In this document: in pieces, positions 1-8,478 of the stretch
Position numbering within the stretch: the first letter of the stretch is position 1
Layout of the letters: every line of letters starts with the position of its first letter
Origin: BJGN01 sp041159865
GTDB lineage: Bacteria; Bacteroidota; Bacteroidia; Chitinophagales; Saprospiraceae
Direction: 5' to 3'
DNA: 46,986 nucleotides
Assembly (NCBI GenBank): GCA_041159865.1
Contig: JBEAXK010000019.1
Span: forward strand, 1 to 46,986
The notes under the pieces: model-generated
The model's input: the letters and a program-made list of their open reading frames with translations, nothing else
Database searches by the model: none
Told to the model about the DNA's origin: nothing
Program-made: the position numbers and the translations under genes

Positions 1-1059
1 CACCCTGACTGTTCTAAAACGGGGTATCTTTTTAATTATATAATGTACAAAAATTTCCGGGTCCGCCTGTCCAGTGGGTAGTACACCTGTTTTTGTTAAA
101 TTAATATCATAACTAAATCCAGCGCGAATATTACGATATAGCATTTCAATAGATGGTGCAATCCGATTTCCAATTTCTCTCTTTTGGTAATTAACATTTA
201 AATCAATCGCAAAAGTATTTCCTGGATTTTTATCTAAGTATACCCTAAAACCAGCGCTAGCCATCCATTCATTATAAGCAGCCTGCGTTACATATATAAG
301 ATTAGAGGTTAAGTCTATATTGTTCGAAATTTGAAGTACCCCCATTAAATATGGATTCAATCGCATAGGGATTCTTGAAACAGCACCAGGAAAAAAGCTA
401 GTGTTGGGTGATAGTAAATGATGCACCCCTACCCCAACATCCAGTTTACTTCTTTTATTAAGCAGATCAACCCATTGTCCTGTTTGATCTGCTTGAATTC
501 GAATATTTGCACCAAAGCCAGCATCAAAAAATATTTTAGATAAATCCCATAGCCCTTCCCCACTAGGAGCAGAAGCATTTACCCCATTGATAGAGGGATC
601 ATATTGACGGTCAAATAATAGAGAACCTGGGTCAAATCCTCTCTGATTACCACTTAGATTTAACCCTAAACTTCCAAAAACTTTGGGGCTAAATTTCTTT
701 GTATATCCGCCTCCAATAAATAAGCCAGTCTGTTGTAAACGAGAATCTCCAGCCAAATCATAGTTTAACCCACCATTTATGGACCAAAAACCATTATCTT
801 CCACAAATGAAGGAAGTTTAGTGTCAAATGCAAGCGTAACCGTCTTATAATCCACAGGAATTTCTCTCCATTGATTTCTGGCTTGAAACATCAGCCTGGT
901 ATCTCCATTAAAAACACCTGACAGACCTGGAGAAAGCTGTAAGGGATTCCTAAAAAACTGGGTGAAATGAATATCCTGTGAAAATAACTTTACGGATAAA
1001 AACATCGCAACCACCATAAAGGAATATGATTTGAACTTAGTTGGGTAAATTTTCATCAT
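1..1059 (-). CDS. PorP/SprF family type IX secretion outer-membrane protein (3' end outside window)
   Basis: Partial gene: 353 codons are inside the window and it runs off the left edge. The translation starts MMKIYPTKFKSYSFMV (or at the second Met, 1056), followed by a hydrophobic signal peptide ending near LFSQ, then DIHFTQFFRNPLQLSPGLSG, the hallmark N-terminus of PorP/SprF proteins: mature protein begins at Q-D, then F-x-NP-x-x-L-x-PG. The rest alternates short beta strands ending in aromatic residues, as expected of an outer-membrane barrel. Family members are accessory outer-membrane components of the type IX secretion/gliding machinery, and many paralogs sit beside large secreted adhesins; the one served here would lie outside the window or be the divergent beta-helix gene. 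No TAnnTTTG box was found upstream. Family call is firm; the specific partner is unknown. Confidence 0.85.
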   Translation of the reverse strand, partial: MMKIYPTKFKSYSFMVVAMFLSVKLFSQDIHFTQFFRNPLQLSPGLSGVFNGDTRLMFQARNQWREIPVDYKTVTLAFDTKLPSFVEDNGFWSINGGLNYDLAGDSRLQQTGLFIGGGYTKKFSPKVFGSLGLNLSGNQRGFDPGSLLFDRQYDPSINGVNASAPSGEGLWDLSKIFFDAGFGANIRIQADQTGQWVDLLNKRSKLDVGVGVHHLLSPNTSFFPGAVSRIPMRLNPYLMGVLQISNNIDLTSNLIYVTQAAYNEWMASAGFRVYLDKNPGNTFAIDLNVNYQKREIGNRIAPSIEMLYRNIRAGFSYDINLTKTGVLPTGQADPEIFVHYIIKKIPRFRTVRV

Positions 1060-1221
1060 AAAATGCGAATTAGTTGGAAAGAAAATAATTTTTCGTAAAA
1101 TACAAATTTTTAAGGTTTTAATTAATAAAAAAAATAAATCTACACATATATAATAAAATATTTATATAAATGGTTATATTGATGAGTCAAAATAAGGTAA
1201 AAATTTCGAGAAAATAGCAAG

Positions 1222-2259
1222 ATGAACATAAAATTCGTGACATTCATCCTTATGGGTACTCTTTTCTTATCCTGTAAGGTAAATGCATCCATAATCTTTG
1301 TAAAACCTGATGGAAAAGGGAATGGTGAAAGCTGGGAAAATGCAATTTCAAATATACAAATTGCTCTAGGAATCGCTAAGGAAGGAGATCAAATCTGGAT
1401 AAAAGAGGGGCTTTACTTACCCACAAAAACAAACAATAGGAAAATACCTTTTTTTATTGATAAACCTGTACAAATTTTTGGCGGGTTCTCAGGATTTGAA
1501 AAAGAATTATCAGAAAGAGATTTTAATCAGTTTCAAACTATTTTTTCAGGAGAAATTGGGGATAAAACAACCCTAAATGACAATACCTATAATATTTTTC
1601 TGATTGATCTGGAAAATGGTCAGGTTGTCATCGATGGATGCACCATAAGAGCGGGTATGGCAAATATTTCCTCCAAAGCATCCGACAGGTCCGCTTCTGG
1701 GGCAGGAGTTTTTTATACTCCAAGAGGCAAAAAATGTACTCTATGGATTAAAAACTGTATATTTATTAATAATCAATCCCTTTACGGAGGTGCCATTACC
1801 TCCATTTCTCAGAATAGTAGCAATTCATCGGTATTCATCGAAAACTGTATTTTTCAAAGCAACTTTGCAGAGATTGAGGGTGGTGCCATATACCACTACG
1901 CAACAAGTGGAAGCACAGTGCTTTTAGACATAATGCAAACTACATTCACTCAAAACACAGCTACTTTTGGTGGGGCCATTTTTAACAAAACGGAAAAAGG
2001 ATCTGTTGCGACACCCCGAGTAAGTTTCTCAGATTTTGCTTCAAATACGGCATATGTAAGAGGATCCTGTATCTATAATCAGATTGAAGAAGACGGATCA
2101 GGAGATCCCTTATTCATTGATTGCAGCTTTTTTGAAAACAAAGAAACGGTCGGAAACTCAATGGGTGACTCCAATAATGTACGAAAAAGTCAAAGTAATC
2201 TGGATCGAGTGATAATAAGGCCAACCTTACGATCAGGTTCAAAAAGGAAGATTCCCTAA
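1222..2259 (+). CDS. Secreted right-handed beta-helix protein (short, no sorting domain seen)
   Basis: 345 residues with an N-terminal signal peptide (about residues 1-22, ending CKVNA). The opening IIFVKPDGKGNGESWENA and the following block with GDQIWIKEGLYLPT and IFGGFSGFE are typical of Bacteroidota secreted parallel beta-helix proteins. From about residue 130 there are repeated rungs with a GGAI/GGAIY/GGAIF motif (three copies) and C-x-F/C-I-F turns, as in polymorphic outer-membrane-protein repeats. Such proteins usually end in a type IX secretion C-terminal domain; here the last residues are basic (GSKRKIP) and no such domain is seen, so the protein may be truncated or secreted otherwise. 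The last 21 bases overlap the convergent dehydratase gene. Divergent from the PorP-like gene, which may assist its export (inference). Substrate or ligand unknown. Confidence 0.75.
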   Translation: MNIKFVTFILMGTLFLSCKVNASIIFVKPDGKGNGESWENAISNIQIALGIAKEGDQIWIKEGLYLPTKTNNRKIPFFIDKPVQIFGGFSGFEKELSERDFNQFQTIFSGEIGDKTTLNDNTYNIFLIDLENGQVVIDGCTIRAGMANISSKASDRSASGAGVFYTPRGKKCTLWIKNCIFINNQSLYGGAITSISQNSSNSSVFIENCIFQSNFAEIEGGAIYHYATSGSTVLLDIMQTTFTQNTATFGGAIFNKTEKGSVATPRVSFSDFASNTAYVRGSCIYNQIEEDGSGDPLFIDCSFFENKETVGNSMGDSNNVRKSQSNLDRVIIRPTLRSGSKRKIP

Positions 2260-3195
2260 ATCAACATTTCCCCCAGTCAAAATAACACCTGTTTTTTTAC
2301 CCATAAACGTTTCTTTATTTGCCAAAATTGCCGCTAAGGGTACTGCACAGGAAGGTTCAATAATAATTTTCATTCTCTCCCAGATCATTCTCATTGCCTG
2401 AACGATTTCCTCTTCTTCCACAGTTAAAATATCAGTTACATGTCTTTTTATCAAATCAAGTGTTCGAGTTCCTAGAGTAGTGCGAAGACCATCAGCGATT
2501 GTATCTATTCTTTCATTTTCTTCAATATGACCACTTTTTAAAGACCTGAATGCGTCATCCACTCTTTTAGGTTCGGCTCCCAACACAATTAAATCAGGAT
2601 TTGTATAATGTGCAGCTAAAGCAGTTCCACTTAGTAAGCCACCACCACCTACGGGGGCTATAATCATATCCAAACCAGGAAAATCTGCTAACATCTCTAA
2701 TGCTGCAGATGCCTGACCCGCAATTACATCGTAATTATCATAAGGGTGAATAAAACAGGCACCTGTTTTATGAACAACCTCTGCTAAAGCAGATTCTCTT
2801 GCTTTTTGATTTGGTTCACAAAAAATAATTTCAGCTCCATAGGAACGAGTTCCCTCCACTTTTATTTTTGGTGCATTATGAGGCATGACAATATAAGCGG
2901 GTATACCCAGAACCTGTGCTGCTCTCGCTACCGCCTGGGCATGATTTCCAGATGAATGTGTAGCAATACCCTTTTTCTTTTTATCTGCATCTAATCGCAA
3001 GGAAGCACTCGCAGCTCCTCTCATTTTAAAGGCACCTACCTTTTGAAAATTTTCACATTTAAAATAAACAGAACCACCTACCAATTCATCTATGTATTGA
3101 TTTGTCAAAACAGGCGTTTTATGAATCATAGCCTTAATAGCATCTTGTGTAAATTTCAGTTCAGCTAAGGTTGGAGTAATTAATAGTGGTTTCAT
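2239..3195 (-). CDS. PLP-dependent threonine/serine dehydratase (serine-racemase-like)
   Basis: 318 residues, fold-type II PLP enzyme. The PLP lysine is K57 in AFKMRGA; SSGNHAQ (81-87) forms the substrate carboxylate loop; the glycine loop VGGGGLLSG (182-190) binds the PLP phosphate; the C-terminal ILTGGNVD block contacts the PLP ring nitrogen. The acidic set near E208 and D214 matches the divalent-metal site of serine racemases and related dehydratases. It has no C-terminal ACT regulatory domain, so it is not the long biosynthetic IlvA; it is closer to the catabolic threonine dehydratase/serine racemase/hydroxyaspartate ammonia-lyase group, which sequence alone does not resolve. It follows dacB by 9 bases and probably shares its transcript. 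Possible role: deaminating serine or threonine, or making D-serine. Confidence 0.85.
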   Translation of the reverse strand: MKPLLITPTLAELKFTQDAIKAMIHKTPVLTNQYIDELVGGSVYFKCENFQKVGAFKMRGAASASLRLDADKKKKGIATHSSGNHAQAVARAAQVLGIPAYIVMPHNAPKIKVEGTRSYGAEIIFCEPNQKARESALAEVVHKTGACFIHPYDNYDVIAGQASAALEMLADFPGLDMIIAPVGGGGLLSGTALAAHYTNPDLIVLGAEPKRVDDAFRSLKSGHIEENERIDTIADGLRTTLGTRTLDLIKRHVTDILTVEEEEIVQAMRMIWERMKIIIEPSCAVPLAAILANKETFMGKKTGVILTGGNVDLGNLPF

Positions 3196-3204
3196 GATTT
3201 ATTT

Positions 3205-4539
3205 TTAAAAGGTATCTCTCAAATAAGTTAATATTTTGTTCATTTCTTTTTTTACTACCGCACTGCCTTCTACAAAATGATTATTCATGAAACTAAATAT
3301 CAATACTTTACCCTTATTGGTTACTACATAGCCACTTAAACAATGATTATTTGACAATGAACCCGTTTTAGCAAATACAAATGGTTTTCCCTGTCCCTTA
3401 TATGAATCAGAAATAGTTCCGGAAACTCCACCAGCGGGCAATAGACTAAATAGCCTTTCCTGTGGCATCATTTTAAGTAATTTTTTTAAAATGACATTTA
3501 TATCATTCGGTGAAAAAAGGTTATACCTTGATAGACCGGATCCGTCAGCCCATACAGGTCTCTGGGGCAAATCATTCAGTAATGAATCTTTGGCAAAGTT
3601 GATAAACTTATCAGGATCAAGATAACCGAATTGTTTGTCAGAACATAATATTAAAAGTTGTTCCCCTATAAAATTATCACTTTCTTGCAAAAAAAAACGA
3701 TATAGGGTATCGGGAATTGGCATTTTATAGTCAGTAAATGAAAGGTTAGATTCCTTGGGCACTTTGAATAGTGAAACAGGTTGTTGTATATCTTCTCTGA
3801 AAATTTTTATAACAGATTCATTATCTGTTCTAAAAGGAACCAATAAATTGAAAAGGGTATCAGCAGCTTTTTTGTTCGCAAAAAATTTATTTCCAAATTC
3901 TTCTCTGTAAATCCTAGGTTTAGACGCCAGATCATTCTTATCAATCGTCAAATCATTTAACCAGGTACCTGGCGAGGATAACCACTTTCCCAAACTATCT
4001 TTTTTAAAATGCACATAATTTCCATGTATAGGCAAAGGGCTTCTTTCAGTCTGATAAAAATACGGATAATCTGCCCATGACCAACCTGCTCCAAAACGGG
4101 TTCCCCTCCAGTTATCAAAAGAAAGATAAACAGGTAATTTAGAATTTCTCCAGGGTTCAGGTTGCTCTATTTCAATAAATTCAGGATGTCGCCATAATGG
4201 ATTTCCAGTACCCTGAATAATCAATTGATCTTCAAATTCTGCAACCCTCCAAACATTTAAACTATCGCCTAAAACTTTCAAAGCGGTGTAAAAGGTTACT
4301 AATTTTACATTTGAGGCAGGAGTAAAATATTTATCTGCTTCTTTTGAAAATAAAACTTCCTCATTAACTGCATCTTCAATTTTAAAACCACAGAAATGTT
4401 TTTTAAAAACAGGTGAATTATGAATTAATATCTCTAATTCTTTAAGATGTTTTTTATGTGCTTTTTGACCTGAAACAGGAATTAAACTGACTGTTAAAAA
4501 GAATAAAAAACTTAAAAAAAACGTGCAATAATTCCCCAT
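3205..4539 (-). CDS. dacB: D-alanyl-D-alanine carboxypeptidase/endopeptidase, PBP4 class (peptidase S13)
   Basis: 444 residues with a signal peptide (about 1-24, ending VSGQ). Serine penicillin-recognising motifs are all present: S76-N-V-K79 (SxxK) in TPASNVKL, the DGSGLSRYN block (332-340) and K391-T-G393 in FAKTGSLSN. The order and spacing, with a long insert between SxxK and the second motif, are those of PBP4/DacB. The enzyme would act in the periplasm, trimming or cleaving D-Ala-containing peptide cross-links of peptidoglycan. It is the first gene of a two-gene unit with the PLP dehydratase and is divergent from the GH3-remnant/beta-lactamase-fold protein, which also belongs to a cell-wall-linked family. 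The start at 4539 gives a good signal peptide. Confidence 0.9.
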   Translation of the reverse strand: MGNYCTFFLSFLFFLTVSLIPVSGQKAHKKHLKELEILIHNSPVFKKHFCGFKIEDAVNEEVLFSKEADKYFTPASNVKLVTFYTALKVLGDSLNVWRVAEFEDQLIIQGTGNPLWRHPEFIEIEQPEPWRNSKLPVYLSFDNWRGTRFGAGWSWADYPYFYQTERSPLPIHGNYVHFKKDSLGKWLSSPGTWLNDLTIDKNDLASKPRIYREEFGNKFFANKKAADTLFNLLVPFRTDNESVIKIFREDIQQPVSLFKVPKESNLSFTDYKMPIPDTLYRFFLQESDNFIGEQLLILCSDKQFGYLDPDKFINFAKDSLLNDLPQRPVWADGSGLSRYNLFSPNDINVILKKLLKMMPQERLFSLLPAGGVSGTISDSYKGQGKPFVFAKTGSLSNNHCLSGYVVTNKGKVLIFSFMNNHFVEGSAVVKKEMNKILTYLRDTF

Positions 4540-4633
4540 TCTGATAATTTTTCTTTAAAACTTTATTTGAAGGTATTTAAAATCACTACTAATTTGTACT
4601 TTTCAGCTAAGTTAAAAAAAAATACACTTGAAA

Positions 4634-6472
4634 ATGCAATACTTCAAATACACTGCGCTTTTTTTTAATTTCCTCCTATTTGCAAAGGTCTCTTTTGGAC
4701 AGACAAATAAGGAAGAAGCCTACCATTCTGCTATAAAAGAAATAAAATGGAATAGAATGGAAAATGGTATTATACCTATTAAAAATCTGGATAAAAAGCA
4801 GATTTCACATTTAATATTAGGCATTCCTCTGATTCAAACTTCTTTTTTTAAAGAGCAATTAGATAAATACGCAGAAATCCAACATTTCCAATTACCTCTT
4901 GAAAATGATTTTCTAAATGTAAAGAAATGGCTTGAAGCCCGAAAATCTGCGGGAGATAATCTTTTTATTTTAGAATTATGGGGAACGCAAAATTTGACTT
5001 TTGAAAAATTAGTGCAATTGTCAGCTTTATTTGAAGGCTTAACCTTAGTTAAAGTAAATTTTGAAAAAAACCTGAGTGAATTACCCGAAAAAACGAAAGC
5101 TAACTGGTTCGATATTCAAACGATAGCAGATTACTGGCCACAATCATTAGCGGCACAACTCATTTTCGGAGGTTTTAATATGGAGAATGGGATAGAAACA
5201 AATGGAAACAGATTGGGTTATGCACCAGCAGGGGTTGTAAATATGAATCTCCCTATTTTACAAGATAGCATAAAATCGATTATAGAAGAAGGTATTGCTG
5301 CCAGGGCATTTCCAGGTGCCCAAGTACTTGTAGCCCGAAAAGGAAAAGTGATTTATCATGAAGCTTTTGGCAACCATACTTATGAGGGGGGTCAAAAATT
5401 ATCGACGGATGATTTATACGATATGGCATCCGTAACAAAAATAAGCAGTGGTCTTGCTGCTCTATTAAAATGGTATGGAGAAGGAAAATTAAATTTGGAT
5501 GCACCCCTAAGTACCTATTTACCTGAATCTAAAGGTTCGAATAAAGCGGATCTTAAAATGAGGGATATTTTGACACATCAGGCCAGGTTAAGAGCATGGA
5601 TCCCTTTTTGGAAAGGAACGTTGGTTGGAAACAGCCGCAATCCATGGGAAAAGAACTGGGATAATAACCGTAATAATGATTATCGTTTTAAGGCAAAAAC
5701 GTTTAGATTAAAGGAAACCAGGAAATATTCTATTGAGGTACCTGGAGGTCTGTGGCTGCATCACAAATATCCTGATAAAATGGCTTCCTATATTTTTAAA
5801 TCACCCCTAAATACAAAGCCTGGTTACGTCTATTCCGATTTCTTTTTTATTCTTATGCCACGAGTTGTCAAAGCACAAACAGGACAAGAATTTGAGACTT
5901 ACATAAAGGATGAATTTTATAAACCATTAGGCGCTAATACCTTAACCTGGAATCCTTTACGATTTTTCGACAAATCAAAAATTGTACCTACAGAGAGAGA
6001 TACATTCTTCAGAATGACCTTATTACAGGGAAATGTACATGATGAGGGAGCTGCTATGTTAAATGGTTTTTCGGGTCATGCCGGTCTGTTTGGATCTGCC
6101 AATGACCTTGCAAAATTGATGCAGTTATATCTAAATAAAGGGATATATGGTGGTGAAAGATTGATTGAAGAAAAAGCATTTGACGAATTTACACGTTGTC
6201 AATTTTGCCCAGAAAATTACAGAGGTATTGGATTTGATAAACCTTTGGTAAACTATATTCCAGGAAAAAGTACCGTCGCCAAAGATGCTTCACCTGAAAG
6301 TTTCGGACATAGTGGTTATACAGGAACCTTTGTTTGGATTGACCCAAAGGAAGAATTAATTTACCTATTTTTATCTAACCGGGTTTACCCTACCAGAGAA
6401 AGCAGAGCTATCTATGATCTTAATATCAGACCTCGCATACAGCAATCCATTTATGACGCAATAAAAAAGTAA
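4634..6472 (+). CDS. Beta-lactamase-family serine hydrolase with N-terminal GH3 C-terminal-like domain (GH3 barrel absent)
   Basis: 612 residues from the ATG at 4634; a TTG at 4628 would add two residues. Numbering below is for the TTG form. Signal peptide 1-24 (ending SFGQ). Residues about 30-200 resemble the C-terminal domain of family 3 glycosidases: ENGIIPIKNLDKK (45-57), then WPQSLAAQLIFGG (170-182) and RLGYAP (195-200). Residues 210-610 are a serine beta-lactamase/class C fold: S268-V-T-K271, Y402-S-D404 and H561-S-G563. In Bacteroidota the same order occurs in proteins of roughly 950-1000 residues, where a catalytic GH3 (NagZ-like) barrel precedes these two domains. Here the signal peptide leads straight into the GH3 C-domain, so the glycosidase part is missing and I see no such gene nearby. 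Likely a periplasmic or surface peptidase/esterase in cell-wall turnover; substrate unknown. Confidence 0.85.
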   Translation: MQYFKYTALFFNFLLFAKVSFGQTNKEEAYHSAIKEIKWNRMENGIIPIKNLDKKQISHLILGIPLIQTSFFKEQLDKYAEIQHFQLPLENDFLNVKKWLEARKSAGDNLFILELWGTQNLTFEKLVQLSALFEGLTLVKVNFEKNLSELPEKTKANWFDIQTIADYWPQSLAAQLIFGGFNMENGIETNGNRLGYAPAGVVNMNLPILQDSIKSIIEEGIAARAFPGAQVLVARKGKVIYHEAFGNHTYEGGQKLSTDDLYDMASVTKISSGLAALLKWYGEGKLNLDAPLSTYLPESKGSNKADLKMRDILTHQARLRAWIPFWKGTLVGNSRNPWEKNWDNNRNNDYRFKAKTFRLKETRKYSIEVPGGLWLHHKYPDKMASYIFKSPLNTKPGYVYSDFFFILMPRVVKAQTGQEFETYIKDEFYKPLGANTLTWNPLRFFDKSKIVPTERDTFFRMTLLQGNVHDEGAAMLNGFSGHAGLFGSANDLAKLMQLYLNKGIYGGERLIEEKAFDEFTRCQFCPENYRGIGFDKPLVNYIPGKSTVAKDASPESFGHSGYTGTFVWIDPKEELIYLFLSNRVYPTRESRAIYDLNIRPRIQQSIYDAIKK

Positions 6473-6474
6473 AA

Positions 6475-6492
6475 CCCTATTTTTCAGTAGGG
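6475..6492 (-). terminator. Possible weak terminator hairpin at the convergent junction
   Basis: CCCTA (6475-6479) pairs with TAGGG (6488-6492) across an 8-base loop. Read on the minus strand it is followed by TTTTACTTTTTT. The hairpin includes the minus-strand stop codon, and only 4 bases separate the two converging genes, so it may serve the sigma/barrel unit. The stem is only 5 pairs, so this is tentative. Confidence 0.35.
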
Positions 6493-7862
6493 AAAAGATT
6501 AATTCTTACCCCAGTTTGAAGAGAAAGGGTGGAAATACGGTCATTATATGGTCCTATACCTTTACTGATATGTCCAATAAATTGTTGATATCCAGACTGT
6601 AAGAACATACTTGACTTTGGTGAAATCATTTTTTCGACCCCTATTCCAGCATCCACAGACAGATAAACATTATCTAGAAGGGTTCCTCCCTGCATCAATC
6701 CTTCTTCAAGATTTTGATAAATACTATTGCTTTTTCCCGTTAGAGAAACGGAAGAAGGAAAGAAACCTGGGTGAACAATAAAATAATTCGCAGCCAAGGT
6801 TACCTGAGCTGTTGCGCCTAAGGAAGCATAAAGTCTCCATTTATCCTTGTGAATAATATTAAAGCGAGTAAATACGGGTATTTGTATAAGATTTAGTTGT
6901 ATTTTCTTTAATTGTTCCGTAGTATAACCATCTCTCAAACTACCTTGGATAAAAGTAACACGAGGAGCATTATACTCTTTATAGGCAAAAATAAATCCAA
7001 ATCCTGTCTCTAATCTTTTGGCGCCTTCACTCAACAAGAAACCAAGATGAAAACCTGACGAGTTTCTTACTGTTTGGGGGACTCTAAATCTGGTATTTTC
7101 TGGCGTATAAACATTATCTCCGTCTAATCCAGAAAGCAAAGTAAAATGCCATTTACCAAAATCAAGGATATTATTGATATAAACTTTCCTCGGATTTACT
7201 GGAATATTTATCGATTTCAGAGTAGGAATCTGATCTATTTTTGAAAATGAAGGCAGTGAAATTGTTTTTTCCGTTTGCTTTAAGACCGATTGCTCAATAG
7301 CAGGGATTGAAGGCACTTGAAAATTTAAGTCCGTTGTATTGGTTTTATCAAGCTCATTTTTAAAGCCAATAAAATCAATTGGATCTAAATTTCTATTAAA
7401 CTTTTGATTGGTATCAACAGACACATCATTTCCTTTGCTAAAAACATTCTCTAAGAGAGAAGCATTTATATCCTTTCCTGTTTTTATCTGCTTTGATTCC
7501 TTGACGGGAAGTTGATAAAACTTATTGGGCAGTAAGACGTCAATTTGGAGGCAAGTAATAAAAACGAGGCTAGCCAGAGTGACTTCCATGACTTTGAACC
7601 AAATAATTTTTCGCTCATTTCTTTTAATACGGGCATAATACTCATTGAAATATGCCCAGGCATGCCTTTCTTTTGATGGTAAAATAAACTGATTTAATTT
7701 TTTATATATAAGGGAGTCAAATTTTTCTTCCAGGTAAATATTATCTTTTGATTCTGCATTTTTTAATTTTTCAGAAAAAGATTTCCAGGCATCCTTAGGA
7801 ACAACCGGTTCTAAAGACTCCAATTTATTTTTTAGTACTTTATCTAATTTTTCCTCTTCCAT
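6477..7862 (-). CDS. Membrane-anchored protein with C-terminal outer-membrane beta-barrel domain, sigma-factor partner
   Basis: 461 residues from the ATG at 7862; a GTG two codons upstream (7868) overlaps the sigma-factor stop. The N-terminal 85 residues are charged and contain two related modules of about 45 residues: LDKVLKNKLESLEP with PKDAWKSFSEKL, then FDSLIYKKLNQFILP with ERHAWAYFNEYY. One membrane segment follows (about 86-110), then a Ser/Asn/Lys-rich linker, then from about 235 to the end a stretch of amphipathic strands with a barrel-like pattern (KWHFTLLSGLDG, LGFLLSEGAKRLETGFGF, SGYQQFIGHISKGIGPYNDR, LQTGVRINLFP). The position directly behind an ECF sigma gene suggests an anti-sigma-like regulator, the cytoplasmic modules binding the sigma factor (inference); no ZAS zinc motif is seen. 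How an inner-membrane anchor and a barrel domain fit in one chain is unclear. Confidence 0.7.
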   Translation of the reverse strand: MEEEKLDKVLKNKLESLEPVVPKDAWKSFSEKLKNAESKDNIYLEEKFDSLIYKKLNQFILPSKERHAWAYFNEYYARIKRNERKIIWFKVMEVTLASLVFITCLQIDVLLPNKFYQLPVKESKQIKTGKDINASLLENVFSKGNDVSVDTNQKFNRNLDPIDFIGFKNELDKTNTTDLNFQVPSIPAIEQSVLKQTEKTISLPSFSKIDQIPTLKSINIPVNPRKVYINNILDFGKWHFTLLSGLDGDNVYTPENTRFRVPQTVRNSSGFHLGFLLSEGAKRLETGFGFIFAYKEYNAPRVTFIQGSLRDGYTTEQLKKIQLNLIQIPVFTRFNIIHKDKWRLYASLGATAQVTLAANYFIVHPGFFPSSVSLTGKSNSIYQNLEEGLMQGGTLLDNVYLSVDAGIGVEKMISPKSSMFLQSGYQQFIGHISKGIGPYNDRISTLSLQTGVRINLFPTEK

Positions 7863-7864
7863 AA

Positions 7865-8416
7865 TCACCTCATATTCAGTAATAATTCTTGTAATTTAAG
7901 TCTTGCTTTGACCAAATTTGACCTTGAGGTACTTTCATTTATATCCAGCAATTGACTTATTTCTTTATGAGAATATCCTTCGATTACAAATAAATTGAAT
8001 ACAGCTCTATAAGCGGGCGAAAGCTTTTGGACCGCATCAAGAATTTCCATTTCAGAAAAACGACTTACCGCATCTGCATCAAAACTTACCACATGATTTG
8101 CCTCCTCCATATCGGAAGTTCTTCTTCTGATATTAGACCGATAATAATCGATAGCTGTGTTAACCATGATACGTTTAATCCAGGAAATTAAAGAAGTACC
8201 AGGTTGAAAAGAATGAATATTCCTTAATATTTTAATAAAGCCCTCATGCATAATATCAAGGGCATCATTTTCATTATTCGCATATCGCATACAAACGCCC
8301 ATCATGGGTGCATAATACTCTTCATAGAGAGCTTGTTGAGCCCATTTTTCTCTACGCACACAAGCTAAAACTACGTTATGTTCTCCCTCCCATTTATTCG
8401 GAATGACTAACTCCAT
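7865..8416 (-). CDS. ECF (extracytoplasmic function) RNA polymerase sigma factor
   Basis: 183 residues with the two-domain layout of group 4 sigma factors. Region 2 (about 28-95) has YEEYYAPMMGVCMRYANN, then DALDIMHEGFIKILRNI for core binding and -10 recognition, and SWIKRIMVNTAIDYYR. Region 4 (about 128-180) is a helix-turn-helix: LSPAYRAVFNLFVIEGYSHK, EISQLLDINESTSRSNL. Its TGA stop is 2 bases from the ATG of the membrane/barrel protein downstream, so the two are translationally coupled and likely form a sigma/regulator pair. A -7-type box lies 42 bases upstream of the ATG. Targets unknown; autoregulation is usual for such pairs but is not shown here. Confidence 0.9.
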   Translation of the reverse strand: MELVIPNKWEGEHNVVLACVRREKWAQQALYEEYYAPMMGVCMRYANNENDALDIMHEGFIKILRNIHSFQPGTSLISWIKRIMVNTAIDYYRSNIRRRTSDMEEANHVVSFDADAVSRFSEMEILDAVQKLSPAYRAVFNLFVIEGYSHKEISQLLDINESTSRSNLVKARLKLQELLLNMR

Positions 8417-8457
8417 AAACTTCCGTTGATAGCTTAAACAAGGACATTAAAATACGT

Positions 8458-8465
8458 CAAATTTA
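8458..8465 (-). promoter_or_regulatory. -7 promoter element of the ECF sigma gene
   Basis: Minus-strand TAAATTTG, an exact match to the Bacteroidota -7 consensus TAnnTTTG, 42 bases upstream of the sigma ATG and inside the short gap after the methionine-synthase unit. No good -33 TTTG was found at the usual distance. Confidence 0.4.
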
Positions 8466-8478
8466 AATACTTTTCAAT

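Noticed and set aside
4566..4596. TTTG - 20 bases - TAATTTG as a promoter of the GH3-remnant hydrolase
   Set aside because: The -7 part is one base short of TAnnTTTG. It may work, but the match is too weak to list.
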